A stretch of DNA of 59,071 bases from Solitalea longa (GTDB taxonomy: Bacteria; Bacteroidota; Bacteroidia; Sphingobacteriales; Sphingobacteriaceae). Positions 44,701-52,830 of this stretch are shown here, piece by piece. Within the stretch, counting starts at the first letter, position 1; each line of letters starts with the position of its first letter. The notes beneath the pieces are model-generated. The model did not search any database. It was not told the origin of the DNA and was given only the letters and a program-made list of their open reading frames with translations. The position numbers and the translations under genes are program-made. The stretch covers positions 3,392-62,462 of the forward strand of contig NZ_PQVF01000019.1 in assembly GCF_002920915.1 (NCBI RefSeq), in the 5' to 3' direction.

Positions 44701-45087
44701 GGTGGTGTTTTAGGAGCTATGGAAACCATGTATCAACGCAGTAAGATCCAGGAAGAATCGTTGTATTACGAAACGTTGAAACACAACGGCGATTATCCTA
44801 TTATCGGTGTTAACACGTTCCTGAATAGTAAAGGTTCACCAACGGTTATTCCACAGGAAGTAATTCGTGCAACTGAAGAAGAAAAGCAATATCAAATTGC
44901 AGCTTTACAAGCTTTCCAAAAACGTAACGAAGACCAGTCTGCGCAGTCGCTAAAAGAGCTTCAACAGGCAGCCATTCATAATCAAAACATTTTCGAAAAA
45001 CTAATGGAAGTTACCAAGTACTGTTCGATAGGCCAGATTTCTGGTGCTCTATACCAAGTTGGAGGACAATATAGAAGGAATATGTAA
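41710..45087 (+). CDS. icmF: Fused isobutyryl-CoA mutase IcmF
   Basis: A 1125-residue adenosylcobalamin enzyme interconverting isobutyryl-CoA and n-butyryl-CoA. Domains in order: B12-binding with DGHD (D24-D27; His26 is the lower axial ligand), a MeaB-type G-protein chaperone with Walker [13 protein letters not shown] at 201-212 and NKFDKRGA, and the TIM-barrel mutase starting near residue 550. Two residues set substrate choice. Where methylmalonyl-CoA mutase has Tyr (RQYAG) this has Phe586 (RMFAG), and where it has Arg (MVRNT) this has Gln774 (QAQNT). Both changes fit isobutyryl rather than methylmalonyl specificity. A second ATG at 41713 is an alternative start. A terminator follows. Confidence 0.95.
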   Translation: MMETVEVYKPKNKVRFVTAASLFDGHDASINIMRRILQSSGAEVIHLGHNRSVEEVVNCAIQEDVQGIAMTSYQGGHVEYFKYMFDLLKERGAGHIKLFGGGGGVILPEEIDELHQYGITRIFSPDDGRTMGLQGMINYLMKECDFPVKTQLNGEIKNIGKKEVTAIAHAISVAENFPDEADKFLDEVKTLIGQRKIPVLGITGTGGAGKSSLVDELVRRYLLETDKTIAIISVDPSKRKTGGALLGDRIRMNAINNPRVYMRSLATRQANLALSKYVQEAIDICKAASYDLIIVETSGIGQSDTEITEHCDVSLYVMTPEFGAATQLEKIDMLDFADLVAINKFDKRGALDAIRDVKKQYKRNHNLWDANDDSLPIFGTIASQFNDPGMNNLFAALMSKIKEKTGIDFQAHYELTPEVSEKVFIIPPDRNRYLAEIVENNHEYKKWVNEQSNTAQKMFQLKGTIDLLKAQTEPQTETISQLEQLYIHLEENLSGECKRLLREWPETVKKYSEDFFVYKVRDKEIKQPLFYESLSRLKVPKIALPKYEAWGDILRWLLTENVPGEFPYAAGVFPLKREGEDPTRMFAGEGGPERTNKRFHYVSLGQPAHRLSTAFDSVTLYGEDPHTRPDIYGKIGNSGVSIATLDDCKKLYSGFDLCHATTSVSMTINGPAPMLLGFFMNAAIDQQCEKYIHQHGLVKEVKAKIEEIYKQKGIERPSYNGELPEGNNGLGLMLLGVTGDQVLPADVYEKIKAYAIATVRGTVQADILKEDQAQNTCIFSTEFALRMMGDIQQYFIDQKVRNFYSVSISGYHIAEAGANPISQLAFTLANGFTFVEYYLSRGMHIDEFAPNLSFFFSNGIDPEYAVIGRVARRIWAKAIKNKYKGNDRSQKLKYHIQTSGRSLHAQEIDFNDIRTTLQALYAIYDNCNSLHTNAYDEAITTPTEESVRRAMAIQLIINRELGLAKNENPIQGSFIIEELTDLVEEAVLAEFKRINDRGGVLGAMETMYQRSKIQEESLYYETLKHNGDYPIIGVNTFLNSKGSPTVIPQEVIRATEEEKQYQIAALQAFQKRNEDQSAQSLKELQQAAIHNQNIFEKLMEVTKYCSIGQISGALYQVGGQYRRNM

Positions 45088-45134
45088 AGGGAAGTTAGAT
45101 TGTAGAAGTACGATTTTAGAATTTTAAAATTCAC

Positions 45135-45160
45135 ACGCCTTGCTGTTTTCAGCAAGGCGT
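45135..45160 (+). terminator. Intrinsic terminator of icmF
   Basis: ACGCCTTGCT (45135-45144), 6-base loop, AGCAAGGCGT (45151-45160), then TTATGTTTTA. Confidence 0.85.
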
Positions 45161-45226
45161 TTATGTTTTATTTCAGAGTTTTTCCGGTCTCCGTTTTGTA
45201 CTATAAGAAACTGTCAAAACAACGCA

Positions 45227-46744
45227 TTACATCTTAGCAAAAGCCCCATCCAACCAAACCATACGGGCGTTTATCCATCTTTTCAATTCTCCTACTTCAT
45301 TATCATAAGAGCCATAAACAGCATAATTTGGCCAGGTATAATTATACAAAGTATTCCAAATCTTATCGTTTTCGGTAGCTGTCCATTTAAGTTTTACTGC
45401 TCCTGAATTAATATTATCAATTATTTGAGATTTATGATCTTTGAAATAAAGAAAACGTTGTTTTACCTGCTTAACAAATGCCGGGTCTTGAAAAAGTCTA
45501 TTCATCCATGATGCTCGCTGCACCCAAAAACCCTCAACTTCGTGGTTATTATCGTAATTCACATTACCAAAACCGATGTCAAAATCCCAAATAGGCCCCA
45601 TTTTTAATTTTCCATTGGGAACCATATTCATATAACAACTTGAGAAAAAATTAGCATCCTGGTTTTTGGCAATTTCGTTAATTAAATACCAATCAATAAA
45701 ACTTGGAACGTCAATGTATTTAGCATAACCTGTTTGAGGATTAGCAAAATCAGCACTAAACAATACTCTCTCCATCTCATTTACATAGTTTTTTATGTAA
45801 GTATATCGCTCATCATCAACTTGCACTACTGGTTCTTTAATATTGACCAGTAGAGTAGATGTATAAAAATAAGCATCACCAGGGTCGAGCCTGTCGAGCT
45901 GGTCAATTTCCAGCAGGTAGCCATTGTCTGTAACGTTAACGCGTGAGGGAGCCACTTTTATAGCTTCACATAACTGATAAGAGCCCTGATAGGTATTGTT
46001 TAGATAAACCTCAACATATTGCGCTTTGGGAGTCCATTCTAAACCACTCATTTGCCCCATAAGCAAACCTGTTGCATTTCTTAACTGGGATTTATCAGTA
46101 TAGTTGGCCAACAACACCCACTCTTTATCTTGCGGCATTCCTAATAACGATTGTTTTTTATCGAATTTGATCTTATATGGTTTCTTGGGTAACCACCAGG
46201 TAGAGTTACCTCTTCCTTTGATCTTCAAGTCACCGTCAAAATCACTAAAACCGCCCAAGCCATTAATGGTAACATGACCATTAAGATATTCCTCTTTTGA
46301 AGTAATCGCTGCCCCACCTTCTGTTGTTATATTCACAATAGGCAAACCCGTAAAATTCACCAGCTTAATAACGAATTCGCTGCTTTTACCTTTAGCGTCA
46401 GTTAATTTATAACGAACAGGTTTAGAAAAGTCCAATGCATTAACACCACTTTTCTGCACTACATTGTTAACTGTTACAGATGTTGCCCCTGTTTCAAATG
46501 TTGGAACAAGCGAACTTACGGTAGTCAAATACGGGACTCTTCCTGTTAAAACTGAGTCCTTTATTTCAAATTCGATTGAAGTATATAGATATGGGCTATT
46601 CTGTGATGATGACAATGAAAACTTATTAAACTTTACAGCTACTTCAGGTTCATCGTCGTTCTTCTTACACGAATTGCAAACTGTTATTAATAGCAGCAAT
46701 AATAGGGGGGTAATTGCCTTGTATTTCTTTACTAAACAATTCAT
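45227..46744 (-). CDS. CotH-like kinase family lipoprotein
   Basis: A 505-residue secreted lipoprotein. The start at 46744 gives a signal sequence ending LLITVCNSC followed by KKND. An N-terminal Ig-like region (about residues 35-145) resembling DUF5018 domains precedes a CotH kinase core (about 160-500). The core has GRGNSTWWLPKKPYKIKFD, WVLLANYTDKSQLRNA and the active-site-like WDFDIGFGN. CotH proteins are atypical protein kinases first seen in spore coats; homologues in Bacteroidota are exported and uncharacterised. Extracellular ATP is scarce, so what it phosphorylates is an open question. It is separated by a terminator from the upstream cupin gene. Confidence 0.88.
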   Translation of the reverse strand: MNCLVKKYKAITPLLLLLLITVCNSCKKNDDEPEVAVKFNKFSLSSSQNSPYLYTSIEFEIKDSVLTGRVPYLTTVSSLVPTFETGATSVTVNNVVQKSGVNALDFSKPVRYKLTDAKGKSSEFVIKLVNFTGLPIVNITTEGGAAITSKEEYLNGHVTINGLGGFSDFDGDLKIKGRGNSTWWLPKKPYKIKFDKKQSLLGMPQDKEWVLLANYTDKSQLRNATGLLMGQMSGLEWTPKAQYVEVYLNNTYQGSYQLCEAIKVAPSRVNVTDNGYLLEIDQLDRLDPGDAYFYTSTLLVNIKEPVVQVDDERYTYIKNYVNEMERVLFSADFANPQTGYAKYIDVPSFIDWYLINEIAKNQDANFFSSCYMNMVPNGKLKMGPIWDFDIGFGNVNYDNNHEVEGFWVQRASWMNRLFQDPAFVKQVKQRFLYFKDHKSQIIDNINSGAVKLKWTATENDKIWNTLYNYTWPNYAVYGSYDNEVGELKRWINARMVWLDGAFAKM

Positions 46745-46842
46745 AAAACTGTGGTTAATTAAATAAACAATTAGTAATATTTTTTGGGCAAATCTAATGT
46801 AATTAATTGAAATTAACCGATTTGGCAGTTTAAAAAGTCTAC

Positions 46843-46902
46843 AAAAAAAATAAGTCAAAAGCCTTGTCATCCTACATATGTTGGAATAACAAGGCTTTTG
46901 AC
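46843..46902 (-). terminator. Terminator of the cytochrome c-cupin unit
   Basis: On the minus strand GTCAAAAGCCTTGT (46902-46889) pairs with its complement at 46867-46854, followed by TTATTTTTTTT. It lies between the cupin gene and the CotH gene, both on the minus strand. Confidence 0.88.
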
Positions 46903-46925
46903 CTCATGAAAAAACTGAATTTATC

Positions 46926-47471
46926 CTACATGCAATATTCCTCTAATAATTGGGCTTCAATCCCTTTCTTTCTAGCTTTTTGAGCAAACCATTGCATTAC
47001 CGGAAGGATCAATTGATAAATACCTGGCAAATTTGTATCACTCCAAACCAATAAAAGACTTAAATGATAAAAGCTTTTGGGCATACCTTTCTTATTTGTT
47101 CTTCCATCTCTGCATAATCCGTAAGATACCATAAGGGTTTGTTCAAATCCAGCATGTCCGGGCTCAAGTAGTACATTAAACGTTACCGGTGTACTATCAG
47201 AGGGATTAAAAAACCGATGCATGATATTTTCGCTTACCTTATAACTCTCGCCTTTTTTTATAATGATTTTTTCTCCATCAGCCTCCACTCCTAATTCACC
47301 CTCAACCACTTCAAAGGTTTCGGAAAAAACTTTATGATAATGAAGATCATTACCTCCTCCAGGAGACAGTTCAACTTCAACAAAGGTGTGTTTCCCTGCT
47401 GTTTCATTTGCTGTTTCTAAAAACGTCACTTTATCCTTAATTAAAGGATTCTCAATTGTCCTCGTTTTCAT
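46926..47471 (-). CDS. Cupin domain protein
   Basis: A 181-residue protein. One cupin is clear (about residues 25-105): motif 1 is LHYHKVFSETFEVVEGELG with His-x-His, Glu and Gly; motif 2 is GESYKVSENIMHRFFNP with the third His. The metal site is thus complete. The C-terminal 75 residues form a helical tail (FYHLSLLLVWSDTNLPGIYQ) that is not standard and may be membrane-associated. It lies 1 base downstream of the cytochrome c gene, so the two are co-transcribed. Function is unknown; a small-molecule oxygenase or isomerase is possible. Confidence 0.82.
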   Translation of the reverse strand: MKTRTIENPLIKDKVTFLETANETAGKHTFVEVELSPGGGNDLHYHKVFSETFEVVEGELGVEADGEKIIIKKGESYKVSENIMHRFFNPSDSTPVTFNVLLEPGHAGFEQTLMVSYGLCRDGRTNKKGMPKSFYHLSLLLVWSDTNLPGIYQLILPVMQWFAQKARKKGIEAQLLEEYCM

Positions 47472-47472
47472 C

Positions 47473-48333
47473 TTATAGCGTATTTAAAAATTTATACAAA
47501 GCTTTTATTTCCACCTCACTATACTCTTTGGTCATTTGCCAAGGCATATCTTCGGGTTTCATTTGCGTACCGTTGGGTCTTTTTCCTGTTCGTAAAACAG
47601 ATGTAAATTGTGCTTCTGTCCATTTCCCTACAGCACCGGTTTTGGTTAGATCGGGAACATGAATCCCTCCGGGAATTGCATTGTCTCCACCTTTAAAATT
47701 TGGCTTGTGGCAACCTGCACAAGTTTGAGCCATGTATTTTCCGAATTCAACTGAAACCTCTGGCTTAACCTCAGCAGACATCTCCTGGCTGTGATCGATT
47801 GTTTCTACCGGATATAAAGTAACCTTTCCGAACGCATCAAGCACCTTAGCCAATGGCCCAATTGAAAGCGGAGGAAGGTTATTAGGCTCATTCGGAAGGC
47901 TTTTACAATAGGCAATGAGTGCAGCCAAGTCCTTTTCAGTAAGAGTTGCATATTCGTTTGAAGGCATAATGGTCAAAGGAGTACCATTCTTTCTTATCCC
48001 ATGTCGAATTGCTCTTACCCAATCCTGATTCGTGTAATTATCTAAGGCGGTAAGATTAGCAGAGGTTAAGGTGCCTAATAAGGGATCCTCAAAAAAAACT
48101 TTCCCATTCAACTTTTCACCATGACAATCGCGACAGCCCTTAATCATTGAAACATGTTCTCCTAGCTTAAGAGAACTAGAATCTTGAGGAATGCTTATAT
48201 TCTTTGCATCTACAGCGTAAACTTTGTTACCTCGTTTATAAACATTAAATGCTATTATTCCATATGCCAATACTAAAACACCTACCAGTAAGCCCAGACT
48301 GATTCCTGTGATTTTTAAGATTTTCTTAATCAT
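47473..48333 (-). CDS. Membrane-anchored dihaem cytochrome c
   Basis: A 286-residue protein with an N-terminal membrane helix (ILKITGISLGLLVGVLVLAYGII) and two c-type haem motifs, CRDCH (in IKGCRDCHGEKL) and CAGCH (in AQTCAGCHKPNF). Probable distal Met ligands are in LTIMPSNEY and KPEDMPWQM. The architecture is that of cytochromes fused to alcohol or sorbitol dehydrogenase systems, or of stand-alone periplasmic electron carriers. No dehydrogenase is adjacent; only the cupin gene follows, 1 base away. The ATG at 48333 gives a compact signal anchor; an ATG at 48357 would add 8 residues. Confidence 0.88.
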   Translation of the reverse strand: MIKKILKITGISLGLLVGVLVLAYGIIAFNVYKRGNKVYAVDAKNISIPQDSSSLKLGEHVSMIKGCRDCHGEKLNGKVFFEDPLLGTLTSANLTALDNYTNQDWVRAIRHGIRKNGTPLTIMPSNEYATLTEKDLAALIAYCKSLPNEPNNLPPLSIGPLAKVLDAFGKVTLYPVETIDHSQEMSAEVKPEVSVEFGKYMAQTCAGCHKPNFKGGDNAIPGGIHVPDLTKTGAVGKWTEAQFTSVLRTGKRPNGTQMKPEDMPWQMTKEYSEVEIKALYKFLNTL

Positions 48334-48468
48334 GATAATGTTGTTGTTAGTTTTCAAATACCTGGCGGTAACCGATCCGTTTCAAGTATTTCGAATAACT
48401 AAAATTACAACAGCTTAATTTGCTACAAATCAGTATTTTAACTCGATTTCGCAATTAAGTACTTCTAC

Positions 48469-48915
48469 TTAGGTTAAGACATAGGTAATTATTTGCTTGG
48501 CAGGTTCAAAGCCAAGTTTGGCATAAATTGGTTCTCCGGCTGCCGAAGCATGAAGCACACACCAATCCTTACCATCTTCAATGCACACCTGTAATAAGTA
48601 ATTGGTCATTAGCGTAGCCAGTCCCTGACCTCTTAACTGTGGAGGAGTACCGATCATATGCAAACCGCCATATCCATTTTTGTCATGAAACACAAGTCCA
48701 CAACATGATGGCTGCTGACGGATATATCCAACAAACAACTTTACATTTTCGTCATGATTAATAATGCTGGCAATCATTTTACTATCCACCCTATAATTAA
48801 AGGATTGTGAAGCAATAGAAGCAAACAGCTCTGCATCTGAGAGGGATTGAACGAGAAGAAATTGCGGATCACTTGTTTTTTGAGAAGGCTTAAAATCAGC
48901 TAGTTTTATTATCAT
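48469..48915 (-). CDS. GNAT N-acetyltransferase, C-terminal part of a split gene
   Basis: A 148-residue reading frame holding the acetyltransferase domain. The acetyl-CoA-binding motif is PQLRGQGLATLMTNYLL (R/QxxGxG/A type, here R-G-Q-G-L-A); LHASAAGEPIYAKLGFEPA is the usual GNAT end. It is preceded by an open 15-codon stretch in the same frame and by the 90-codon frame at 48938-49210 in another frame. Deleting one T in the T5 run at 48950-48954 would join them into one protein of about 250 residues, the size of its relatives. So this is likely the 3' part of a frameshifted or mis-sequenced gene. It could be translated alone from the ATG at 48915. Confidence 0.8.
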   Translation of the reverse strand: MIIKLADFKPSQKTSDPQFLLVQSLSDAELFASIASQSFNYRVDSKMIASIINHDENVKLFVGYIRQQPSCCGLVFHDKNGYGGLHMIGTPPQLRGQGLATLMTNYLLQVCIEDGKDWCVLHASAAGEPIYAKLGFEPAKQIITYVLT

Positions 48916-48937
48916 TCCTAATTGACTGAACCTTGGA

Positions 48938-49210
48938 TTAAAACCTATATTTTTCGCTTACCGATTCTGATAATGTTATCAATCCGGGCAAATCCCCTGC
49001 TCTAATCCGTTCCGAAAGTCGCTTGAATTCAACCTCACTCATTAATTCAGGAGAATTTAATCCGAAGATCCGTTTAGGCCAATCCGAATCCTGAAGTATG
49101 ATCGCCTGATAATTAAACGTGGTTAAAAGCGTACCTGATTTGATTCCAACAAAGCGCCAAAATTCATAAAGGTTATCTATTATCACTTGTTCGTATAGGA
49201 GAATGTTCAT
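48938..49210 (-). pseudogene. N-terminal part of the split GNAT gene
   Basis: A 90-residue frame beginning MNILLYEQVIIDNLYEFWRF, with WPKRIFGLNSPELMSEVEF and LPGLITLSESVSEKYRF, which matches the usual N-terminal region of single-chain Bacteroidota acetyltransferases of about 250 residues. On its own it has no known domain. It ends 22 bases before the start of the acetyltransferase frame. The frames join when a single base is removed from the T5 run at 48950-48954. I judge it part of one disrupted gene. Confidence 0.7.
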
Positions 49211-49407
49211 GTAGCTGTTTTAATATTAGGTATTAAGTGGTCAACAGAATAATAAATTATTTTGTTCTGAAAATTTGAAAACAATAAGGCTTATCACACA
49301 AATTACAATGGTTCAGTTTTTGGTTTTATTTAAGGCCAACTAATCAACATAAGTAGAACCTTACCGAATGAAAAAACTTTTACTCCTCTATTTTTAATCT
49401 TAAGGTT

Positions 49408-49707
49408 ATGAAAAAACTCTTATTGTTAATAATAACTTGTGCATTTGCTCAGGGAGTTTATGCGCAAGAAGCACCTGCAGCTACTGCCAAAACTACATCA
49501 CATAAACATGCGGATAGCCCAGCAAAGTATCGTTGTCCGAAATGTGAATATTCAGCAACAGAACGAGGTGATTGTCCTACAGATCATGTAGCCCTCATTA
49601 AAGATGGCAGCTATTACTGCACTGAACACAATAATGAAGTAAGCGCACAACCTGGTAAATGCAGCAAGTGTCATAAAAAATTAACTAAAATGGCTCCAAA
49701 AGCTTAA
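49408..49707 (+). CDS. Periplasmic heavy-metal-binding-type protein
   Basis: A 99-residue exported protein: signal peptide MKKLLLLIITCAFAQGVYA, then an Ala/Thr-rich linker with His residues, then Cys pairs YRCPKCEYSATERGDCP and CSKCHKK with a further YYCTEHN. This matches the heavy-metal-binding (YHS/CPxC-like) small domain found next to copper and heavy-metal efflux genes. Four or five cysteines and several His could bind a soft metal such as Cu or Zn. Efflux genes are not in view. A 9-codon ORF of nearly the same start sequence (MKKLLLLYF) lies 41 bases upstream. A terminator follows. Confidence 0.72.
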   Translation: MKKLLLLIITCAFAQGVYAQEAPAATAKTTSHKHADSPAKYRCPKCEYSATERGDCPTDHVALIKDGSYYCTEHNNEVSAQPGKCSKCHKKLTKMAPKA

Positions 49708-49734
49708 GGAGAAAGAAATTGATGATCAATTATT

Positions 49735-49762
49735 AAAAGCCTAACCTTATGTTGGGCTTTTT
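49735..49762 (+). terminator. Terminator after the metal-binding protein gene
   Basis: AAAAGCCTAAC (49735-49745) pairs with GTTGGGCTTTT (49751-49761) with one G-U, ending in a T5 run. Confidence 0.75.
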
Positions 49763-49989
49763 AATTATCTGAAAGCTGATCTTTCGATCAATTATTCATA
49801 CAACTCTTAAAGAGTTGTTCAAATTTCTCTTTCTATATTTTGAAACCTATTTTTTTAACGGATATAAGTCCATTTAGGCTAAAAATATTAATAAAGCTTA
49901 CAAAAAAGTAAGTTTTGCCAATGCAGCTTGGCCAGTGAAAAATTAAGTACTTATCTTTCGGTCACATCTATTATTCATTTTAAAGTACC

Positions 49990-50628
49990 ATGGAAAATCC
50001 TATTTTGAAAAAGATACGGACACAAGTACAACCACATCACACCAGTTTCGAGTTTATTCAAACACTTAAATCGGTATGTACTGCCTGGAAAAATAGTCCA
50101 AACTATATCGTTTTTCGAACTTCATCATATGAATTCGAAAAAGAAATTGCTCGTTATGAGCATGTTCACAACAACGAAAATGAACTGGTGAAAATTGGTA
50201 GTCGCATAAAAACATTGGAGAATGAAATTCATGGAGCACTCTCTCATGTAAAAAGATATGTTAGAGAACTTTACGGAGCTGATAATATTCAATCACGTTT
50301 CAACGAGTTTGGAATAATTAAATCGGAAAATCGTTATATACTTCCCCGCAATCGGGAGGGAAGAATTTTATCACTCATTTCTCTTATTGAAGCATTGGAG
50401 AAACATCAGCTTCAAAATAAAAAACATGGAATTCATTTTTGGGAAACCCTTCTTGCCGAATATGATGTTCTCTTACGCCGATTTGCGGTATTATCTTATC
50501 GATTTTCTGTTGAGAAAAAGACCAGCCGGTCACGATTGCTTCAAACCCTTACTAATTTAATTTATCTTATCAGGGCCCAACATCCGGAAAACTATTATTC
50601 TATTTTAAAAATCTGGGGCCTTAAATAA
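49990..50628 (+). CDS. Hypothetical protein, helical
   Basis: A 212-residue protein, not recognised. It is basic, almost entirely helical and without a signal peptide, so probably cytoplasmic and possibly nucleic-acid-binding. Heptad-like stretches appear at KEIARYEHVHNNENELVKIG and LISLIEALEKHQLQ. A Trp-rich end (YYSILKIWGLK) closes it. No cysteines beyond one are present. A near-consensus -7 box (TATCTTTC) lies about 35 bases upstream, and a terminator follows, so the gene is monocistronic. Confidence 0.6.
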   Translation: MENPILKKIRTQVQPHHTSFEFIQTLKSVCTAWKNSPNYIVFRTSSYEFEKEIARYEHVHNNENELVKIGSRIKTLENEIHGALSHVKRYVRELYGADNIQSRFNEFGIIKSENRYILPRNREGRILSLISLIEALEKHQLQNKKHGIHFWETLLAEYDVLLRRFAVLSYRFSVEKKTSRSRLLQTLTNLIYLIRAQHPENYYSILKIWGLK

Positions 50629-50668
50629 CAATTGCCAATTTTCTATAGTTAATCGCTCTATATGCAAG

Positions 50669-50697
50669 AAAACGGTCGAATAATATCGGCCGTTTTT
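50669..50697 (+). terminator. Terminator after the 212-residue gene
   Basis: AAAACGGTCGA (50669-50679) pairs with TCGGCCGTTTT (50686-50696) with one G-U, then a T-run. Confidence 0.75.
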
Positions 50698-50896
50698 ATC
50701 TGATGTATTTGTATTTAAAACTTTCTTTTGATATCGCTTTCAAAATGAATGGAAAGAAAGTCATTCGTTTCAATCTGCCTTCAGTACATCTACGCAATTC
50801 AAAAAAATTAACACATTAACATTCAGTCATTTACTATATTTAATCTAGCCTAATATCTCGCTGTTACAGTAATCAATCTTATCTAAATTTTTCTCT

Positions 50897-51592
50897 ATGA
50901 AAACTTCTCTCTACCTCAAAAGTATCATAATAACAATTATGGTATTTTTTTATTCAACAAGTTGTCAAAAACAAGAAATTACTCCCACACCAAAAACTAG
51001 CGATCAGGGAGAATTATCTAATGATGACGAAGTACTTTATCAAAAAACAGTTGAATCAATTACCCGATGCGGAGGTTCTGACACCAGGGACATTGGTTTT
51101 CTAACACCTCCTATAGATGATCCTACTAGTTTGGCATGGGATTGGACTTCGGTCGGATATTCCGAGGTATTTAATGATGCATCCAATCTTTATATTCATA
51201 TAAGAAGTAACGCTGCAGCAGGGTGGCGTTTAAAATCAGTTAGAGTATATGCAGGATCCACCCAGCGCTACTTTGATCTTGCAGAAACACTTGGTTGGGG
51301 CATTATTGATCATTTTAAATACAGTAAATATTCAACAGGGTGCTATAATACCTGTTTCTTTTTCTGCATACCAATTTCGCGCTTAGGGTTAGATCCTGCC
51401 CCTAATAACACGGCGGCGGTTGCTGTTAGTTTACAAGCGGTTAAAGTTCAAAAAGTTAGTGGTGTATGCAAAGTACTAGAAACCCAGCATTCTATGCATT
51501 TTGATGGCAATGGGGGCGGTATTGCTGATAATGCAATAGTTTATAACCCTACATTTTCTGATATACGGTCTTGTGGCGGGACTACTCCATAA
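50897..51592 (+). CDS. Lipoprotein of unknown function
   Basis: A 231-residue lipoprotein: signal peptide ends FFYSTSC (Cys about residue 23). The mature protein is rich in Cys (about 8) and aromatic residues, with CGGSDTRD, WRLKSVRVYAGST, CYNTCFFFCIPISRLG and a final CGGT. The paired Cys may form disulfides in the periplasm or on the surface. I do not recognise the family. It may be a carbohydrate- or ligand-binding beta sandwich. It has its own terminator. Confidence 0.6.
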   Translation: MKTSLYLKSIIITIMVFFYSTSCQKQEITPTPKTSDQGELSNDDEVLYQKTVESITRCGGSDTRDIGFLTPPIDDPTSLAWDWTSVGYSEVFNDASNLYIHIRSNAAAGWRLKSVRVYAGSTQRYFDLAETLGWGIIDHFKYSKYSTGCYNTCFFFCIPISRLGLDPAPNNTAAVAVSLQAVKVQKVSGVCKVLETQHSMHFDGNGGGIADNAIVYNPTFSDIRSCGGTTP

Positions 51593-51613
51593 TATAATGT
51601 AGTGAGATTTAGG

Positions 51614-51650
51614 AAAAACAGGCTGTCCCTTTCGAGACAGCCTGTTTTTA
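51614..51650. terminator. Bidirectional terminator between the lipoprotein and VOC genes
   Basis: AAAAACAGGCTGTC pairs with GACAGCCTGTTTTT (51636-51649), serving the convergent genes. Confidence 0.88.
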
Positions 51651-51662
51651 TGACTATTGAAG

Positions 51663-52079
51663 TTATCCTTTAGGCATTTTAGTCATGTCCATATGCAAAA
51701 CATTCCACCGATGACCATCAAGATCTGTAAAACCACAACCATACATCCAACCCTGTACCAGTGAGGGTTTTCCAAAAACAACACCTCCGGCTCGCTCCGC
51801 TTTTAATGCTATTTCATCCACTTCAGTAGGCGATTGAGCATCAATAGAAAAAAGCACTTCAGTAGATTGCTTGGTATCAGTAACCGAATTGCTCGAAAAG
51901 ATCGAAAATGTTTGCTCCTGAAAAAGCATTATGATTACATTTTGATCGCCGATCAAAAGCGAAGCCGAATCATTTCCATTTCCATGCTGAGTATTTAACC
52001 TGAAGCCGATCTGCGTAAAAAACGCTCGCGATTTGTCCACATCCTTCACTGGAAGATTGATCCAAAATTGATTTGTCAT
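51663..52079 (-). CDS. VOC family (glyoxalase/bleomycin-resistance-like) protein
   Basis: A 138-residue protein of the vicinal-oxygen-chelate superfamily. The beta-alpha-beta pattern is seen in FWINLPVKDVDKSRAFFTQIGF (first half) and VDEIALKAERAGGVVFGKPS (second half), ending YGCGFTDLDGHRWNVLHMD. Metal-ligand positions are only partly filled (a Glu in FLF...Q region and His near the end). Such DUF-type VOC proteins are often annotated as antibiotic-resistance-like, without evidence. It follows the SRPBCC gene by 27 bases and is probably its operon partner. Confidence 0.82.
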   Translation of the reverse strand: MTNQFWINLPVKDVDKSRAFFTQIGFRLNTQHGNGNDSASLLIGDQNVIIMLFQEQTFSIFSSNSVTDTKQSTEVLFSIDAQSPTEVDEIALKAERAGGVVFGKPSLVQGWMYGCGFTDLDGHRWNVLHMDMTKMPKG

Positions 52080-52106
52080 AATTGTTTTTTTAGGTATTAA
52101 GATTGA

Positions 52107-52568
52107 TTAGTTCATTTCGGCAAGATCTTTAACTCGTTGCAGAGCCTTAGGATACACTACGTTTCCATATTCTTCCCAATCACTTTTAGGTCCAACCATT
52201 TCAACCGTTAAAGTTGTTATTCCATTTTTCTCATGGAGCAGATAACTTTCAGTCACTTCTGTCCATCGCATCACCTTTCCATTTATCGTTACCTCATAAT
52301 CTAAAGGCAACTCTTTCCAATCTCCTACCCATCCTAAATGTTTAAATGACATAAACTCATTCGGTGTATTCTCAATAATCTGAGCAAAAGCGCCATTACC
52401 TTTATTATCCACAAACAATATTCTACCACCCACCTCCCAATCGCTAACAATATGATTTTCGGGATGAAAAACACCTGACCAATCCCTGTAGGTTTTATCT
52501 TCCCACAATACACTCCATACTTTCTCTGTAGGAGCATTGATTTCGGTTTTATAACTTACTTTATTCAT
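52107..52568 (-). CDS. SRPBCC (AHSA1/START-like) domain protein
   Basis: A 153-residue protein. The START-like fold is recognised by VSYKTEINAPTEKVWSVLWEDKTYRDW at the N-terminus, VGGRILFVDNKGNG, and a C-terminal helix GNVVYPKALQRVKDLAE. AHSA1-type members bind hydrophobic ligands or assist stress responses; the ligand is unknown. The start at 52568 is chosen over an ATG at 52595 because it begins at the conserved segment. It heads the unit with the VOC gene downstream (27-bp gap). Confidence 0.82.
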   Translation of the reverse strand: MNKVSYKTEINAPTEKVWSVLWEDKTYRDWSGVFHPENHIVSDWEVGGRILFVDNKGNGAFAQIIENTPNEFMSFKHLGWVGDWKELPLDYEVTINGKVMRWTEVTESYLLHEKNGITTLTVEMVGPKSDWEEYGNVVYPKALQRVKDLAEMN

Positions 52569-52760
52569 GGTAAAATGATTTATATGCAAGAACAATCAGC
52601 TAAACTTTTAATGAACTATGATTCCATTAAAACCTGCATCAACCCTGGTTATTCTGATGAGATATAAAACATTAAGATAACAAACATGCAGCCTATATCT
52701 TAGGGGCTGATTGCACCATTTGAGGGGGTAACCGCGACATTTTGATCGAGATGTTCTATA

Positions 52761-52788
52761 AAAAACAAAATCCGGACTTGCGCCCGGA
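52761..52788 (-). terminator. Terminator of the amtB-porin unit
   Basis: On the minus strand TCCGG (52788-52784) and CCGGA (52775-52771) form a short GC-rich stem, followed by TTTTGTTTTT. Confidence 0.7.
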
Positions 52789-52830
52789 CATTTGTTGTGC
52801 AACTAACAGATTATTTTGGTATTAAAATTC

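Noticed and set aside
52608-52802. 64-codon minus-strand frame between the SRPBCC and porin genes
   Set aside because: Cys/Arg-rich translation without family similarity, and it overlaps the porin terminator; probably not coding.
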